Origin: Mesorhizobium sp. J8
GTDB taxonomy: Bacteria; Pseudomonadota; Alphaproteobacteria; Rhizobiales; Rhizobiaceae
Direction of reading: 5' to 3'
NCBI RefSeq assembly: GCF_016591715.1
Contig: NZ_AP024109.1
Span: 62,001-126,000 of the forward strand
Length of the DNA stretch: 64,000 nt
The first letter of the stretch is position 1, and every line of letters begins with the position of its first letter. Positions 9,716-21,578 of this stretch are shown in pieces. The notes below the pieces were generated by a model. The model saw only the letters and a list, made by a program, of their open reading frames with translations, was not told the DNA's origin and searched no databases. The position numbers and the translations under genes are program-made.

Positions 9716-11007
9716 ACCTCTTCAGCCTTCTCTCCCGCACCAAGCTTTACTGGGGGCTGATCGCCATCTTCCTGATCGGCGTGTTCGGCTCGCCGATCAG
9801 CTCAAAGGGCAACAACATCTTCCTGTCCTACGGCAACCTGCTCGACGTGCTGCGCCAGGTGTCGACCACCGGCCTCATCGCCACCGGCATGACGGCGGTG
9901 ATCCTGACCGGCGGCATCGATCTCTCCGTCGGCTCGCTGATGGCGATCTGCTCCGTCGTCTGCGCCATGCTGCTCACCGTGCCGGGCGTCACGCCGTCGG
10001 CGGCGCTCGGCGTGCCGGCGACCGCGCTGGTCGCCTTGTGCCTCGGCGCGCTGGCCACGCGCTTCATCCTGCTCAACATCGAGAAATCCCGCGCCGGGGC
10101 GCAAGCCGGCCGCGAGGTGCGGCTCGACAAGGGGCGCGGACTGGTGATCCCGGGCATCGTCGGCGTTGTGCTGTGCTGCCTTTCGCTGTGGTACCTGCTG
10201 CCGCAGGTCGAGACCAAGTTCGGCGTGCTCGGCGTGCTTCTGGTGGCGCCCTGCGTCGGCCTGCTGTTCGGCACCATCAACGGCTTCATCATCGTCGCCG
10301 GCCGCCTGCAGCCCTTCATCGTCACGCTTGCGATGATGGTGACGGCGCTCGGCATAGCGCGCCTGACCGCTGGCCAGAACAATGCCGTGCTGCCGGTCTA
10401 TACAGGCTCCAACGCCACCGAGGACTTCGAGATACTGCGTTCGCTGGTGCTTGGGGTCGTGCCGATGCCGGGCCTCTTCTTCCTCGGCGCGGTCGTGATC
10501 TATGGCGCGGTGCTGCGCTTCACGCCCTTCGGCCGCTATGTCTATGCCATCGGCGGCAATGAGGAGGCGGCCAGGCTTTCCGGCATCGCGGCCGGACGCG
10601 TCAAGATCGCCACCTATGCGGTGTCCGGCCTGCTCGCAGGCATCGCGGCTGTGCTCTACGTGGCGCAATACCGGCAGGGCAAGCCGGATGCCGGCGCCGG
10701 GCTGGAGCTCGACGCAATCGCCGCCGTGGTCATCGGCGGCACGAGCCTGATGGGCGGACGCGGCAGCCTCATCGGCACCTTCTGCGGCGTGCTGATCTTC
10801 GGGCTGCTCTCCAACATCCTGCAACTGCACAACATCAATTCGAACCTTCAGCTGGTGCTGAAGGGGGCGATCATCATCGGCACCGTGCTCGTACAGGAGC
10901 GCAACGCCGGCGACATCTTAAGCTATCTGCGCCTGCCCGGCGGACGGACGGCGCAAAAGGAAACGGCCGCGGCAAAACGGCCGTCACAGGAGACCTCGTC
11001 TCTATAA
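9712..11007 (+). CDS. Sugar ABC importer, permease (RbsC type, enlarged)
   Basis: A 431-residue inner-membrane permease of the ribose/xylose/galactose class. Motifs include GMTAVILTGGIDLSVGS near residues 59-75, the conserved GRLQPFIVTLAMM and GGNEEAARLSGI. Typical members are about 320-350 residues. This one carries an extra segment at about residues 118-175, a charged loop (EKSRAGAQAGREVRLDKGRG) plus one or two extra hydrophobic stretches. The true start is the ATG at 9712; the frame stays open far upstream inside the ATPase gene. It is followed 18 nt later by the binding-protein gene. Confidence 0.9.
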
Positions 11008-11025
11008 TCCGGAGGAAACAGGACC

Positions 11026-11994
11026 ATGACACGACGTGATATGCTGAAGCTCGCCACCTTCGCGGCGGCACTTCTGACCACCACCGCTCTCTTCTCCAGC
11101 AATCATGCCTTTGCCCAGGACAAGAAGTGGAAGATCGGCTTCTCGCAGGTGACGACCATCGAACCCTGGCGCGCCCAGTTCAACAAGGACATCATCGCGG
11201 AGGCCGCCAAGCATCCGGAAGTCGAGCTGATCATCACCGACGGCGAGGACAAGACCGAGAAGCAGGTGGCCGACGTCGAGAACCTGATCCGCCAGGAGGT
11301 GGACGCGCTGCTGGTGTCGCCGAAGGAATCGGCCGGTCTCACCGGCGTGGTGCAGCAGGCGATCGACGCCAAGATCCCGGTCTTCGTGCTCGACCGCAAT
11401 GTCGACACCAAGGACTACACGCAGTTCGTCGGCGGCGACAACAAGCTGATCGGCCGCGCGGCGGGCGAATATGCCGTCGAGCTTCTCGGCGGCAAGGGCA
11501 AGGCCGCCGGCAACGTCGTCGAGATCTGGGGCGGCATGGGCACGCAGCCGGCGCATGACCGCCATGACGGCTTCCATGAATTCACCGACAAGGAGCCGGG
11601 CATCAAGTATCTGCTCGACCAGCAGTCGGGCGACTGGAAGCAGGACCAGGCCTACAACATCATGGCCAACGCGCTGAAGACCAACGAGAAGATCGATCTC
11701 GTCTACGGCCACAACGATCCGATGGCCTATGGCGCCTATCTCGCGGCCAAGGATGTCGGGCGCGAGAAGGACATCAAGTTCATCGGCATCGACGGCCTGC
11801 CCAACGAAGGCGTGCAGATGGTGAACAAGGGCGAGCTGACGGCGACCTTCACCTATGTCACGCCGGGCGCCGAGGGCCTGCGCCAGGCGATCAAGTTCCT
11901 CAACGGCGAGAAGGTCGAAAAGACCATCACGCTGCGGACGGAAAGGATCACCAAGGAGAACGCCGCCAAGATCCTGAAGGACAACGGGCTCTAA
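11026..11994 (+). CDS. Sugar ABC importer, periplasmic substrate-binding protein
   Basis: A 322-residue type-1 periplasmic binding protein. The signal peptide begins TRRDMLK, a twin-arginine-like motif, and ends ...NHAFAQ. The mature start KWKIGFSQVTTIEPWR, the internal PVFVLDRNVD and the late YGHNDPMAYGAY resemble the galactofuranose/ribose-type group (E. coli YtfQ is a relative). The pattern suggests a furanose or pentose ligand, but that is inference. GGAGG lies 9 nt before the ATG. It is the last gene of the importer operon. Confidence 0.9.
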   Translation: MTRRDMLKLATFAAALLTTTALFSSNHAFAQDKKWKIGFSQVTTIEPWRAQFNKDIIAEAAKHPEVELIITDGEDKTEKQVADVENLIRQEVDALLVSPKESAGLTGVVQQAIDAKIPVFVLDRNVDTKDYTQFVGGDNKLIGRAAGEYAVELLGGKGKAAGNVVEIWGGMGTQPAHDRHDGFHEFTDKEPGIKYLLDQQSGDWKQDQAYNIMANALKTNEKIDLVYGHNDPMAYGAYLAAKDVGREKDIKFIGIDGLPNEGVQMVNKGELTATFTYVTPGAEGLRQAIKFLNGEKVEKTITLRTERITKENAAKILKDNGL

Positions 11995-12004
11995 GCACAG
12001 GATA

Positions 12005-12031
12005 CCCTGCCGGGCCATGCGCCCGGCAGGG
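12005..12031 (+). terminator. Strong hairpin after the sugar importer operon
   Basis: A perfect 11-bp stem, CCCTGCCGGGC with GCCCGGCAGGG, has a 5-nt loop (CATGC) and starts 10 nt after the stop codon. No T-run follows, so it is either a weak terminator or a 3'-end stabilising hairpin. The rest of the gap to dnaK holds no recognisable gene, only the promoter-like motif listed next. Confidence 0.55.
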
Positions 12032-12305
12032 CTGCCCGAGCGCGAGGCGCTCCCTCGCGGCTTGCCGCCGGATGCGCGAAGCGTCGCCGCAATGCCGATT
12101 TCCCGCCCTTTCGCGACCGAAAGTCACGCCCGCCGAGGCGAGACTTGCCCCCGCCGGACGGCGGCTCCGAGCGCCGCCAGCAGCGCCGTAAATAAAAAAG
12201 GCAGCCGGAACAATGTGATAGCGCGGGCCCGCGCCGATCGCGCCGCAAAGCGCGGCGGATCGCTTGCTGGCCCTTGCCGAGACAATGAACAGCTTGCGCA
12301 GAATG

Positions 12306-12334
12306 CTTGCGCCTCGTATCGCCTGTTCTTATAT
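12306..12334 (+). promoter_or_regulatory. Putative dnaK promoter (RpoH- or RpoD-like)
   Basis: CTTGCG (12306-12311), 17 nt, then TTATAT (12329-12334), about 120 nt before the dnaK start. CTTG at -35 with an A/T-rich -10 is compatible with the alphaproteobacterial heat-shock sigma factor as well as sigma-70. Single motif, so confidence is modest. Confidence 0.35.
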
Positions 12335-12455
12335 ACGCGCCAGCCGTCCGGCCCTGAAAAGCGGGGACCGTGGCGGGATTTCTTGTGAACAGGGGCTTTC
12401 GTCGGAACGCCTTTTCAAGGGTCCTGAGAGCCTGCTTAGAGGAGAGACCAGAACA

Positions 12456-14372
<1,917 letters not shown>

Positions 14373-14393
14373 GCCGGCTGACGGCGAATAAGT

Positions 14394-14426
14394 GCAAAAG
14401 CCCGGCGCAAGGCCGGGCTTTTTTGC
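14394..14426 (+). terminator. Intrinsic terminator between dnaK and dnaJ
   Basis: The stem AAGCCCGGC with GCCGGGCTT (loop GCAAG) is extended by A-T pairs and runs into TTTTTT. It is a textbook Rho-independent terminator 21 nt after the dnaK stop. Confidence 0.88.
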
Positions 14427-14573
14427 AACCCTGACCGAAAAAATGACGAAAAACCCGGAGCTGCCCCGGCTTGGTACTAGCATCCGGGAAACATCGCTCC
14501 TAAATCCAAGACCATGCCGGCAAAGATTGCCAACAATGCTTGAAGACATTGAGCATCCGGACAGCGGGAAAAA

Positions 14574-15701
14574 ATGAAAGCTGATTTCTACGAAACGCTG
14601 GGCGTGCAAAGGGGCGCCGACGACAAGGAGCTAAAGAGCGCTTTTCGTAAGCTCGCCATGCAGTTCCACCCCGACCGCAACCCCGGCGACCATGCCTGCG
14701 AGCACAAGTTCAAGGAAATCAACGAAGCCTACGAGACGCTGAAGGACCCGCAAAAGCGTGCCGCCTATGACCGCTTCGGCCACGCTGCCTTCGAGGGCGG
14801 CATGAACGGCGCGGCGCACGGCTTCGGCGCCGGCGGCTTCGCCGACATTTTCGAGGACATTTTCGGCGACATGATGGGCGGTCGCCAGCGCCGCTCGTCG
14901 GGCGGCCGCGAGCGCGGCGCCGACCTGCGCTACAACATGGAAATCACGCTGGAAGAAGCTTTCTCCGGCAAGACCGCGCAAATCCACGTGCCGGCCTCCA
15001 TCTCCTGCTCGGAATGCTCCGGCAGCGGCGCCAAGCCCGGCACGCAGCCGGTGACCTGCTCGATGTGCCATGGCCACGGCAAAGTGCGCGCCACGCAAGG
15101 CTTCTTCTCTATCGAGCGGACCTGCCCGCAATGCCAGGGCCGCGGCCAGACGATCAAGGACCCCTGCCCGAAATGCGCCGGCCAGGGCCGTGTCACCGAG
15201 GAGCGCTCGCTGTCGGTCAACATTCCGGCCGGCATCGAGGACGGCACCCGCATCCGGCTTGCCAATGAGGGCGAGGCGGGCCTGCGCGGCGGACCGCCGG
15301 GCGACCTCTATATCTTCCTGGCGGTGAAGCCGCACGAATTCTTCCAGCGGGACGGCGCCGATCTCTATTGCAAGGTGCCGATCTCGATGACGACGGCCGC
15401 GCTCGGCGGTTCCTTCGAGGTCACCACGCTGGACGGCACGCAGACCAAGGTGAAAGTGCCGGAAGGCACCCAGAACGGCCGCCAGTTCCGCTTGAAGGGC
15501 AAGGGCATGCCGGTGCTGCGCCAGCCCAATGTCGGCGACCTCTACATCCAGACGGCGGTTGAGACGCCGCAGAACCTGACGCGCCGCCAGCGCGAATTGC
15601 TGGAAGAGTTCGAGCAACTCTCCTCGAAGGAGAACTCGCCCCAGTCGAGCGGCTTTTTCGCCCGCATGAAGGATTTCTTCGAGTCGTTCGGCGAAAACTG
15701 A
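14574..15701 (+). CDS. dnaJ: Co-chaperone DnaJ (Hsp40)
   Basis: A 375-residue type-I J protein. The J domain has the HPD motif at 32-34. A Gly/Phe-rich linker spans about 75-105. Four CxxCxGxG zinc-finger repeats start at Cys145, Cys162, Cys184 and Cys198, and the C-terminal substrate-binding domain follows. It delivers unfolded proteins to DnaK and stimulates its ATPase. It lies 201 nt after dnaK, behind the terminator. All diagnostic residues are present. Confidence 0.97.
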   Translation: MKADFYETLGVQRGADDKELKSAFRKLAMQFHPDRNPGDHACEHKFKEINEAYETLKDPQKRAAYDRFGHAAFEGGMNGAAHGFGAGGFADIFEDIFGDMMGGRQRRSSGGRERGADLRYNMEITLEEAFSGKTAQIHVPASISCSECSGSGAKPGTQPVTCSMCHGHGKVRATQGFFSIERTCPQCQGRGQTIKDPCPKCAGQGRVTEERSLSVNIPAGIEDGTRIRLANEGEAGLRGGPPGDLYIFLAVKPHEFFQRDGADLYCKVPISMTTAALGGSFEVTTLDGTQTKVKVPEGTQNGRQFRLKGKGMPVLRQPNVGDLYIQTAVETPQNLTRRQRELLEEFEQLSSKENSPQSSGFFARMKDFFESFGEN

Positions 15702-15847
15702 CCGTCACGGCCCTGTATTCGCACGGCTTGGAGGGGGCGATCCGCTTCCCAAGCGTCATCAACACCTTATGCCAGCTTGACGCCTTGCCTTGTCCCACCC
15801 ACCTGCTAAGTAGCGGATCGGGGGCGGAGCATTGAGGAGAGCTCGCG

Positions 15848-16453
15848 ATGGCACGTAGTCCCGGGTTGCGCAAAGCGCTGGCCGAAAAATTCGACGACGA
15901 GCTGAAGTTCTTCAAGGGCTGGATCGATAAGCCGAAAACGGTCGGCTCGATCGTTCCCACCAGTTCCATCACCGCCCGCAAGATGGCCTCGATCGTCAAC
16001 CCGAGATCGGGCCTGCCGGTGCTCGAGGTCGGGCCTGGCACCGGCGTCATCACCCGCGCCATCCTCGCCCAGGGCGTGAAGCCCGAAAACCTCTATGCGG
16101 TCGAATATTCGACCGACTTCGTGCGCCATCTGCGCGGGCTCTATCCCGGCGTCAACGTGATCGAGGGCGACGCCTTCGACCTCGACGCCACGCTCGGCGA
16201 CAAGCGCGACATGATGTTCGATTCGGTCGTCTCAGGCGTGCCGCTGCTCAACTTCCCGGTCGCCCAGCGCATCGCCTATGTCGAAAGCCTGCTCGACCGC
16301 ATTCCCGCCGGAAGGCCGATTGTACAACTCACCTATGGCCCGCTGTCGCCGATCCCGGCCGGCCGCGGCGACTACACGGTCGAGCATTTCGATTTCATCT
16401 TCCGCAACATCCCGCCGACGCAGCTGTGGATCTATCGGCGGCCGTCGCACTAG
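15848..16453 (+). CDS. pmtA: Phospholipid N-methyltransferase PmtA
   Basis: A 201-residue SAM-dependent methyltransferase that converts phosphatidylethanolamine to phosphatidylcholine in three methylations. It has the Sinorhizobium-type PmtA layout: an amphipathic N-terminus (KFDDELKFFKGWIDKPKTVG), the SAM motif VLEVGPGTGVITRAIL, then VSGVPLLNFP and a C-terminal FIFRNIPPTQLWIYRR. The enzyme is soluble but binds the membrane. Linkage to dnaJ is common in rhizobia. GAGGAG lies just before the ATG. Confidence 0.92.
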   Translation: MARSPGLRKALAEKFDDELKFFKGWIDKPKTVGSIVPTSSITARKMASIVNPRSGLPVLEVGPGTGVITRAILAQGVKPENLYAVEYSTDFVRHLRGLYPGVNVIEGDAFDLDATLGDKRDMMFDSVVSGVPLLNFPVAQRIAYVESLLDRIPAGRPIVQLTYGPLSPIPAGRGDYTVEHFDFIFRNIPPTQLWIYRRPSH

Positions 16454-16552
16454 GGATAAGGGAGCAGGGGAGTAAGGCAGTAGGGGAATAGGGAATGAAC
16501 GTTCAGCTTCCACACCGTCCCTACTGCCCTGTTCCCTTACTCCCCTACTCCC
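16454..16552. repeat. AGGGGAGTA-rich imperfect inverted repeat
   Basis: The left arm (16454-16494) contains GGGAGCAGGGGAGTAAGG and GCAGTAGGGG. The right arm (16517-16552) contains the reverse complements (CCTACTGCCC, CCTTACTCCCCTACTCCC). A small palindrome, TGAACGTTCA, lies between the arms. The arms are internally repetitive, with the unit roughly AGGGGAGTA. The repeat fills the whole gap between pmtA and the next gene, so it can form a long hairpin in mRNA. Confidence 0.7.
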
Positions 16553-16568
16553 GTAGCGAAGCAGGCCA

Positions 16569-17165
16569 ATGGCAGTGATCCCACGAATCCTCGTCTTCGC
16601 CGGCTCGGTCCGGACCGGCGCCTATAGCGGCCGGACCGCCGATGTGGCGCAGAAGGAGCTCGCCATGCAGGGCGCGGAGGTGACGCGCATCTCGCTCGGC
16701 GACTATCCGCTGCCGATCATGGACGAGGACCTGGAGAAGGACAGAGGCATCCCCGATAACGCCGTCAAGCTCGGCCGCCAGATCGCCGCGCATGACGGGC
16801 TCTTGATCGCGACGCCGGAATATAACGGCTCGATCCCGCCCTTGCTCAAGAACGCGATCGACTGGGTGAGCCGGATACGGCGCGAGGGCAGCCGTTCGTT
16901 CAGGCCGCTTTACGGCAAACCCGTCGCGCTCTGCTCGTCCTCGGAAGGCAAATTCGCCGGCATACGCTGCATCAATCATCTGCGCGCGGTGCTGGTGCGC
17001 TGCCAGATGGAGGTGATCACGCCGGAATGCTCGGTCTCCGAGGCTGGCGAAGCCTTCGCCGAGGACGGACAATTCAAGGATGCCAGACTACACCAATCGA
17101 TGGAGCGCCTATGCCGCACACTGATCGAAACCGCGCGCATGCTGTCGACCCGGATCGAGGCGTGA
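16569..17165 (+). CDS. NADPH-dependent FMN reductase family protein
   Basis: A 198-residue flavodoxin-fold oxidoreductase. The phosphate-binding loop is [12 protein letters not shown] near the N-terminus, and the signature [21 protein letters not shown] lies near the middle. Relatives reduce FMN, quinones or azo dyes with NAD(P)H. The gene ends 23 nt before pyrF, so the two are probably co-transcribed. Confidence 0.88.
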   Translation: MAVIPRILVFAGSVRTGAYSGRTADVAQKELAMQGAEVTRISLGDYPLPIMDEDLEKDRGIPDNAVKLGRQIAAHDGLLIATPEYNGSIPPLLKNAIDWVSRIRREGSRSFRPLYGKPVALCSSSEGKFAGIRCINHLRAVLVRCQMEVITPECSVSEAGEAFAEDGQFKDARLHQSMERLCRTLIETARMLSTRIEA

Positions 17166-17188
17166 TCAATTTCGCGGAGGCGAACACG

Positions 17189-17872
17189 ATGCGAGACAGG
17201 CTGATCGTGGGGCTGGACCTTCCGACGCTGAAAGAGGCCGAGAAGGCGGTACGCGAGCTCGAGGGCGCCGTTTCCTTCTACAAGATCGGCTACCAGCTCG
17301 CCTTCGCCGGCGGACTGGACTTCGCGCGCGAACTCGCGAGCGGCGGCACGAAAGTGTTCCTCGACATGAAACTGCTCGACATCGACAACACGGTCGCCAA
17401 AGGTGTCGAGAACATCGTCAAGATGGGCATGACGATGCTGACGCTGCACGCCTATCCCAAAACCATGAGAGCGGCTGTCGAGGCGGCCAGGGGCAGCGAG
17501 CTCTGCCTGCTCGGCGTGACGGTGCTGACATCGATGGACGAGCAGGACGTGATCGACGCCGGCTATGAATACGACCCGCACACGCTGGTGCTTCGGCGCT
17601 CCGAACAGGCGCTGCATGCCGGCATGGGTGGCATCGTCTGCTCGGCCGAGGAGGCCGAGGCGGTGCGCCGCATCGTCGGCCCGGACCTGGCGGTGGTGAC
17701 GCCCGGCATCCGCCCGTCGGGCACCGACCATGGCGACCAGAAGCGCGTGGTGACGCCGGCGCAGGCGATCCGCAACGGCTCCAGCCATCTCGTCGTCGGC
17801 CGGCCGATCGTCGCCGCGCCGGACCGCCGCGCGGCGGCCGAGGCGATACTCGCCGAGATGCAATCGGCTTGA
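17189..17872 (+). CDS. pyrF: Orotidine 5'-phosphate decarboxylase
   Basis: 227 residues, the normal length. It catalyses the last step of UMP synthesis. The catalytic stretch [14 protein letters not shown] carries the Asp-Lys-Asp charge network, and [21 protein letters not shown] is the phosphate-gripper region. The ATG at 17189 has a CGGAGG ribosome site. The frame is open upstream inside the FMN reductase gene but without family similarity. Confidence 0.95.
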   Translation: MRDRLIVGLDLPTLKEAEKAVRELEGAVSFYKIGYQLAFAGGLDFARELASGGTKVFLDMKLLDIDNTVAKGVENIVKMGMTMLTLHAYPKTMRAAVEAARGSELCLLGVTVLTSMDEQDVIDAGYEYDPHTLVLRRSEQALHAGMGGIVCSAEEAEAVRRIVGPDLAVVTPGIRPSGTDHGDQKRVVTPAQAIRNGSSHLVVGRPIVAAPDRRAAAEAILAEMQSA

Positions 17873-17912
17873 GGATCCGTCCTCGGCCGCGAGAACAGAC
17901 AGGAGAAAGAGA

Positions 17913-18200
17913 ATGCCGAAGGGATATTGGATCGCGCGTGTCGATGTGCGCGACGCCGAGGCCTACAAGGACTATGTCGCCGCCGCGAAGCTCGCCTTCG
18001 ATCGCTTCGGAGCGAAGTTTCTGGCGCGCGGGGGCGAGCATGAAAAGGCCGAAGGGCCGGGCCGCGCCCGCAACGTGATCATCGAGTTCGAATCGCTGGC
18101 CGTGGCGCATGATTGCTACCACTCGCCCGAGTACCAGCGCGCTGCCGCCATCCGCCAGAAAGTGGCCGACGGCGAGATCGTTCTGGTCGAAGGCGTCTGA
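17913..18200 (+). CDS. DUF1330 domain protein
   Basis: A 95-residue small alpha/beta (dimeric ferredoxin-like) protein. MPKGYWIARVDVRDAEAYKDY at the start, FLARGGEHE in the middle and SPEYQRAAAIRQKVADGEIVLVEG at the end are the usual DUF1330 landmarks. Function unknown. It follows pyrF by 40 nt with an AGGAGA ribosome site. Confidence 0.88.
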   Translation: MPKGYWIARVDVRDAEAYKDYVAAAKLAFDRFGAKFLARGGEHEKAEGPGRARNVIIEFESLAVAHDCYHSPEYQRAAAIRQKVADGEIVLVEGV

Positions 18201-18216
18201 CCAGCCTCGAAGCCCC

Positions 18217-19485
18217 TCAGTGCAGCGTGTGCCGCTCGTCGATGGCGAGCGACTCCGCCTGGTGGCGGTGGCCGTGGATTTCGTAGCCGACGACGGTGAC
18301 CGCCGGCGCCAGCATCAGGATGATCAGGCACACCGCCATGTCGACGCCGGCAATGGCGGCGGCGACGGCAAGTGCCGCGACCGCCGCCGTAGCCAGCAGC
18401 AGCCAGACGTGGAACGGGTCGAAACGCTGCACGAGATAATAGTAGAGCGCATAGATCCCGCCGAGGAAGATGGCGAGCGGGATGGCGGTCGAGAGCAGCG
18501 TCGCCAGCGGTCCGATATGGGCCTTGTGCTCGATGAAATAGGCCGCGACATGCAGGCCGGCGCCGGTGGCGACGATCGCGGCCACGATCACCATCTGGCC
18601 GTAGCCCCAGACGAAGGAGCGGTCGCGGTGCGCATGCAGCACCGGCGCCGACGGCAGCATGTAGTAGCACCACCACATGCCGAAGGTGAGGCCGGTGCCG
18701 GCGACGCCGACAAGGGCGGCATCGAGGTTCCAGCCCTGCTCCTCCACCACGGCCGACAGCGAGGCCAGCGTGCCGACAACCCCTTCGCCGAGCGCGATGA
18801 TGGCGAACAGGCTGTAGCGCTCGGCCATGTGATGCGCGTGCCAGGGCGTGCCGCCGTTCCTGCGCTCGGCGAGCACGGGCCCGGCGAGCTCGACCAGCAA
18901 AAGGACGACGGCGAGCACGGCGCTGGTGGCGATCGAAAAATCAGCCAGGATCTGCACCACCCAGCCGATCTGGGCGATGGCGATGGCCGTGACATAGGTG
19001 AGGCAGATGTCGCGACGCGACGGATCCTGCCTGGCCGCGCGCAGCCACTGGAAGATCATGGCGACGCGCATGATGACGTAGCCCAGCACCATGATGGAAT
19101 TGTCGAGATGCTCGCCATGCTCGATCGAGGCGAACATGCGCGGCAGGCCGATGGCCAGCACCAAGACGCCGATCATCTGCACCATGGTGATCAGGCGGAA
19201 AAGCCAGTCGTCGGTGTCATAGGCCGAGGCGAACCAGGAGAAATTGATCCAGGCCCAGCAGATGGCGAAGCCGGCGAAGCCGAAGCCGAGCAGGCCGACC
19301 GCATAATGGCCCTCGGCCAGGGCGTGCGCCAGCTGCGAGGCGGCGAGGCCGAAAGCGGTGACGAAGGTCAGGTCGAAGAGCAGCTCGAGCGGCGTGGCGA
19401 CGCGATGCTCCTCATGCGGGTCGCGGCCGCCCATGCGCGTTAGATGATGGTGGAGACTTTGAACGCTGACGGGCGTTGTGTTCAT
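18217..19485 (-). CDS. Low temperature requirement protein A (LtrA) family membrane protein
   Basis: A 422-residue polytopic membrane protein with about 12 hydrophobic helices. The diagnostic LtrA start EEHRVATPLELLFDLTFVTAF is present, as are FSWFASAYDTDDWLFRL and the later ERYSLFAIIALGEGVV. LtrA was named from a Listeria gene needed for cold growth; the biochemical role is unknown. It is convergent with the DUF1330 gene, with a 16-nt gap. The C-terminus (HGHRHQAESLAIDERHTLH) is His-rich and cytosolic or periplasmic. Confidence 0.88.
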   Translation of the reverse strand: MNTTPVSVQSLHHHLTRMGGRDPHEEHRVATPLELLFDLTFVTAFGLAASQLAHALAEGHYAVGLLGFGFAGFAICWAWINFSWFASAYDTDDWLFRLITMVQMIGVLVLAIGLPRMFASIEHGEHLDNSIMVLGYVIMRVAMIFQWLRAARQDPSRRDICLTYVTAIAIAQIGWVVQILADFSIATSAVLAVVLLLVELAGPVLAERRNGGTPWHAHHMAERYSLFAIIALGEGVVGTLASLSAVVEEQGWNLDAALVGVAGTGLTFGMWWCYYMLPSAPVLHAHRDRSFVWGYGQMVIVAAIVATGAGLHVAAYFIEHKAHIGPLATLLSTAIPLAIFLGGIYALYYYLVQRFDPFHVWLLLATAAVAALAVAAAIAGVDMAVCLIILMLAPAVTVVGYEIHGHRHQAESLAIDERHTLH

Positions 19486-19545
19486 TGCGCGGCTCTCGTT
19501 GACAGAGCCGCGACAGTAGAGTCGGAGAATGAGGCGTCAAGCTGG

Positions 19546-20604
19546 CTAGCCGAGGAACCGGTGGACCGCCGTCTCGGCCATCGCGTCGGCGAGCTCCATG
19601 CCCCACTGTCTGCGGCAATAGTCGCGAAAATCGAAGCAGGGCAGGCCGGGGCAGACTTCGAACTCGATGAGATGCACGGTGTCGTCGGGCTCGACCCTGA
19701 AGTCGACTGAAAAGACATCCCGCAGGCCGAGACCGCTTATCAGCCTCTGCGCGACGGCACGGATTGTCCGGTCCGCCTCCGGCTGACTGGCGCCGACGGC
19801 CTCAAGCTCCGGCTCGACATAGGTGCCCGCATCCTTCGCCGCCTGGCCGGTGTCGCCATAGAGCGCCATCGAGTCGGCCATGGTCTGAAAATCGCCACCG
19901 GAATCGACGAAGAATATGCCCAAAGCCTCGACGCCGGTTTCGGGTTTCAACCCGAGGAAGCTCGCCCGCACATTGCGGCCGGCGACATAGGGCTGGACGA
20001 CGACATCGTCGCGATAATGCGAAAAAACGCGCCGGCTAAGCTCCAGCGCATGATCGAGATCGGCGATGCGCGAATCCGGCCATATGCCGATCTTGGCGCC
20101 GAGCCGGTTCGGCTTGACGAACCAGCCCTTGGGCGAGGCCGTCGGCTCGACCAGCCACTCGCCGTTGCGGGCTAGTCCGGCCTGCGGCACTGGCAGGCCG
20201 AGCGCGCCGAGCACGGCGCCGGAGCGAAGCTTGTCCTGGCAGAGCGCGAACAGCGAATCGTCGGCGCCGATGGTGCGCAGCCCGTTGAGGCGGGCGAGCG
20301 CGGGCGAGGCGCCACCACGGAAATAGGCAATGCCATCGGTCAGCGTCCAGACCAGCGTCGTCGCCGGATCGGCCTTCGCCAGCACCGCTGATGCGTCATC
20401 GAGCTCGACAGGTTGGAAAGCGAGGCCGCGCTTCTCGCAAGCCTCGGCGAGCTGATTGAACTCCGGCTTGAGGTCGGTCGATTGCGCCAGATAGGACGAG
20501 ATCTCCAGGGCACGATCCGCCGGGTAGCCGTCGGCGGATAGGCGGTCGAGGCAGGCCTTCTCCGGCTCGTAGACGAGAATGAGGGTCGGCTTGTCACGCG
20601 ACAT
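19546..20604 (-). CDS. ATP-grasp domain protein (D-Ala-D-Ala ligase-like)
   Basis: A 352-residue protein with an ATP-grasp layout. It starts with a PTLILVYEP strand. A central region GWFVKPNRLGAKIGIW has the lysine/glycine loop, followed by VVVQPYVAGRNVRASFL, DVFSVDFRVEPDDTVHLIEFEVCPGLP and then PCFDFRDYCR. The EFEVCPGLP stretch matches the metal-binding E-x-N/C-x-x-P-G end of D-Ala-D-Ala ligase-like enzymes, with Cys in place of the usual Asn. It probably forms a carboxylate-amine or peptide bond; the substrate is unknown. Confidence 0.75.
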   Translation of the reverse strand: MSRDKPTLILVYEPEKACLDRLSADGYPADRALEISSYLAQSTDLKPEFNQLAEACEKRGLAFQPVELDDASAVLAKADPATTLVWTLTDGIAYFRGGASPALARLNGLRTIGADDSLFALCQDKLRSGAVLGALGLPVPQAGLARNGEWLVEPTASPKGWFVKPNRLGAKIGIWPDSRIADLDHALELSRRVFSHYRDDVVVQPYVAGRNVRASFLGLKPETGVEALGIFFVDSGGDFQTMADSMALYGDTGQAAKDAGTYVEPELEAVGASQPEADRTIRAVAQRLISGLGLRDVFSVDFRVEPDDTVHLIEFEVCPGLPCFDFRDYCRRQWGMELADAMAETAVHRFLG

Positions 20605-20703
20605 GAACGGTCTGCCCTGGTCGAAATCAGCGCGCTACCATCGCATGGCCGCGGCAATCGGCTTGCGGGAAACCGACCGGCGCGGGCGGTTGCGCGACAG
20701 CGC

Positions 20704-21576
20704 TCAGGCGATCAGCACGCGCGGCTCGAAGCGGCCTTTGACCGGAATGTCGAGCAGGAAGGTCATGCCGGCCTGCGGGTCGAGAGCGCGCTGTTTTTCG
20801 TCCTTGCCGCTCCAGGCCGAGGTCACGGCCAGGCGGTCGGCCTCCTTCCCGACAAAAGCGGGGCAGGAAGCCTGCGTGACAGGCATGGCGATCTCGCGCA
20901 GCAGCGTGCCGTCCGGCGCATATGCCTTCACCGCCTTGCCGCCCCAGACGGCGTTCCACAGCACGCCGTCGCGGTCGACGACCGAACCGTCGATATAACC
21001 TTTCGAGGAGCGATGGTCGACGAACACTTTCACCTCGCCGGCCGGCAGGCCGGTCGCCGGATCGCAGGCGACGCGCATCAGAAGCCCGGTCGCGGTGTCG
21101 GTGTAGTAGGCAATCGTGCCGTCCTCGGAAAAACAGATCGAGTTCGAGACGGTGATGCCGGAAAACAGCCGGCGCAGCTCTCCCTTGAAGAACCAGTAGA
21201 TCGAGCCCGCGCCCTTCTCCTCGCCCTTGCCCATCGTGCCCACCCAGAAGGCGCCGCAGGGGTGGACGCGGGAATCGTTGGAGCGCGTCACCGGGTTGTC
21301 GGCCTCGATCGGCGTGTGCAGCGTCAGCCTGCCGGTTTTCACGTCCCGGACCTGCAGGCCTATCTCGGTGGCGATGAGCTGGCGGTCTTCGTCGATGACG
21401 GCGATGGCGCTGGCCATGACGCCGAGGTCATGGATTTTCAGCGCGCCGGCAAGCGGCTTTTCCAGAAGCTTGCCGTTGACGATGTCGAACCAGAACAGCG
21501 TGTCGGTGGCGGGATCGTAGCTCGGGCCCTCGCCGAGCTCGCAGATGTGGTCGGAAAAAACCGAAACGCCGTCCAT
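20704..21576 (-). CDS. SMP-30/gluconolactonase family sugar lactonase
   Basis: A 290-residue six-bladed beta-propeller lactonase. Landmarks are ELGEGPSYDPATDTLFWFDI, the metal Asn/Asp region ADNPVTRSNDSRVHPCGAFWVGTM, SNSICFSEDG and GYIDGSVVDRDGVLWNA. It hydrolyses an aldonolactone to the aldonic acid. It is the last gene of the operon and follows dgoA. The ATG at 21576 lies 6 nt after GGAGG; an ATG two codons earlier touches that ribosome site and is unlikely to be used. Confidence 0.88.
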   Translation of the reverse strand: MDGVSVFSDHICELGEGPSYDPATDTLFWFDIVNGKLLEKPLAGALKIHDLGVMASAIAVIDEDRQLIATEIGLQVRDVKTGRLTLHTPIEADNPVTRSNDSRVHPCGAFWVGTMGKGEEKGAGSIYWFFKGELRRLFSGITVSNSICFSEDGTIAYYTDTATGLLMRVACDPATGLPAGEVKVFVDHRSSKGYIDGSVVDRDGVLWNAVWGGKAVKAYAPDGTLLREIAMPVTQASCPAFVGKEADRLAVTSAWSGKDEKQRALDPQAGMTFLLDIPVKGRFEPRVLIA

Positions 21577-21578
21577 CG

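Noticed and set aside
12005..12031. A fully typical Rho-independent terminator after the sugar importer.
   Set aside because: The stem is perfect but no T-run follows, so it is listed with reduced confidence.
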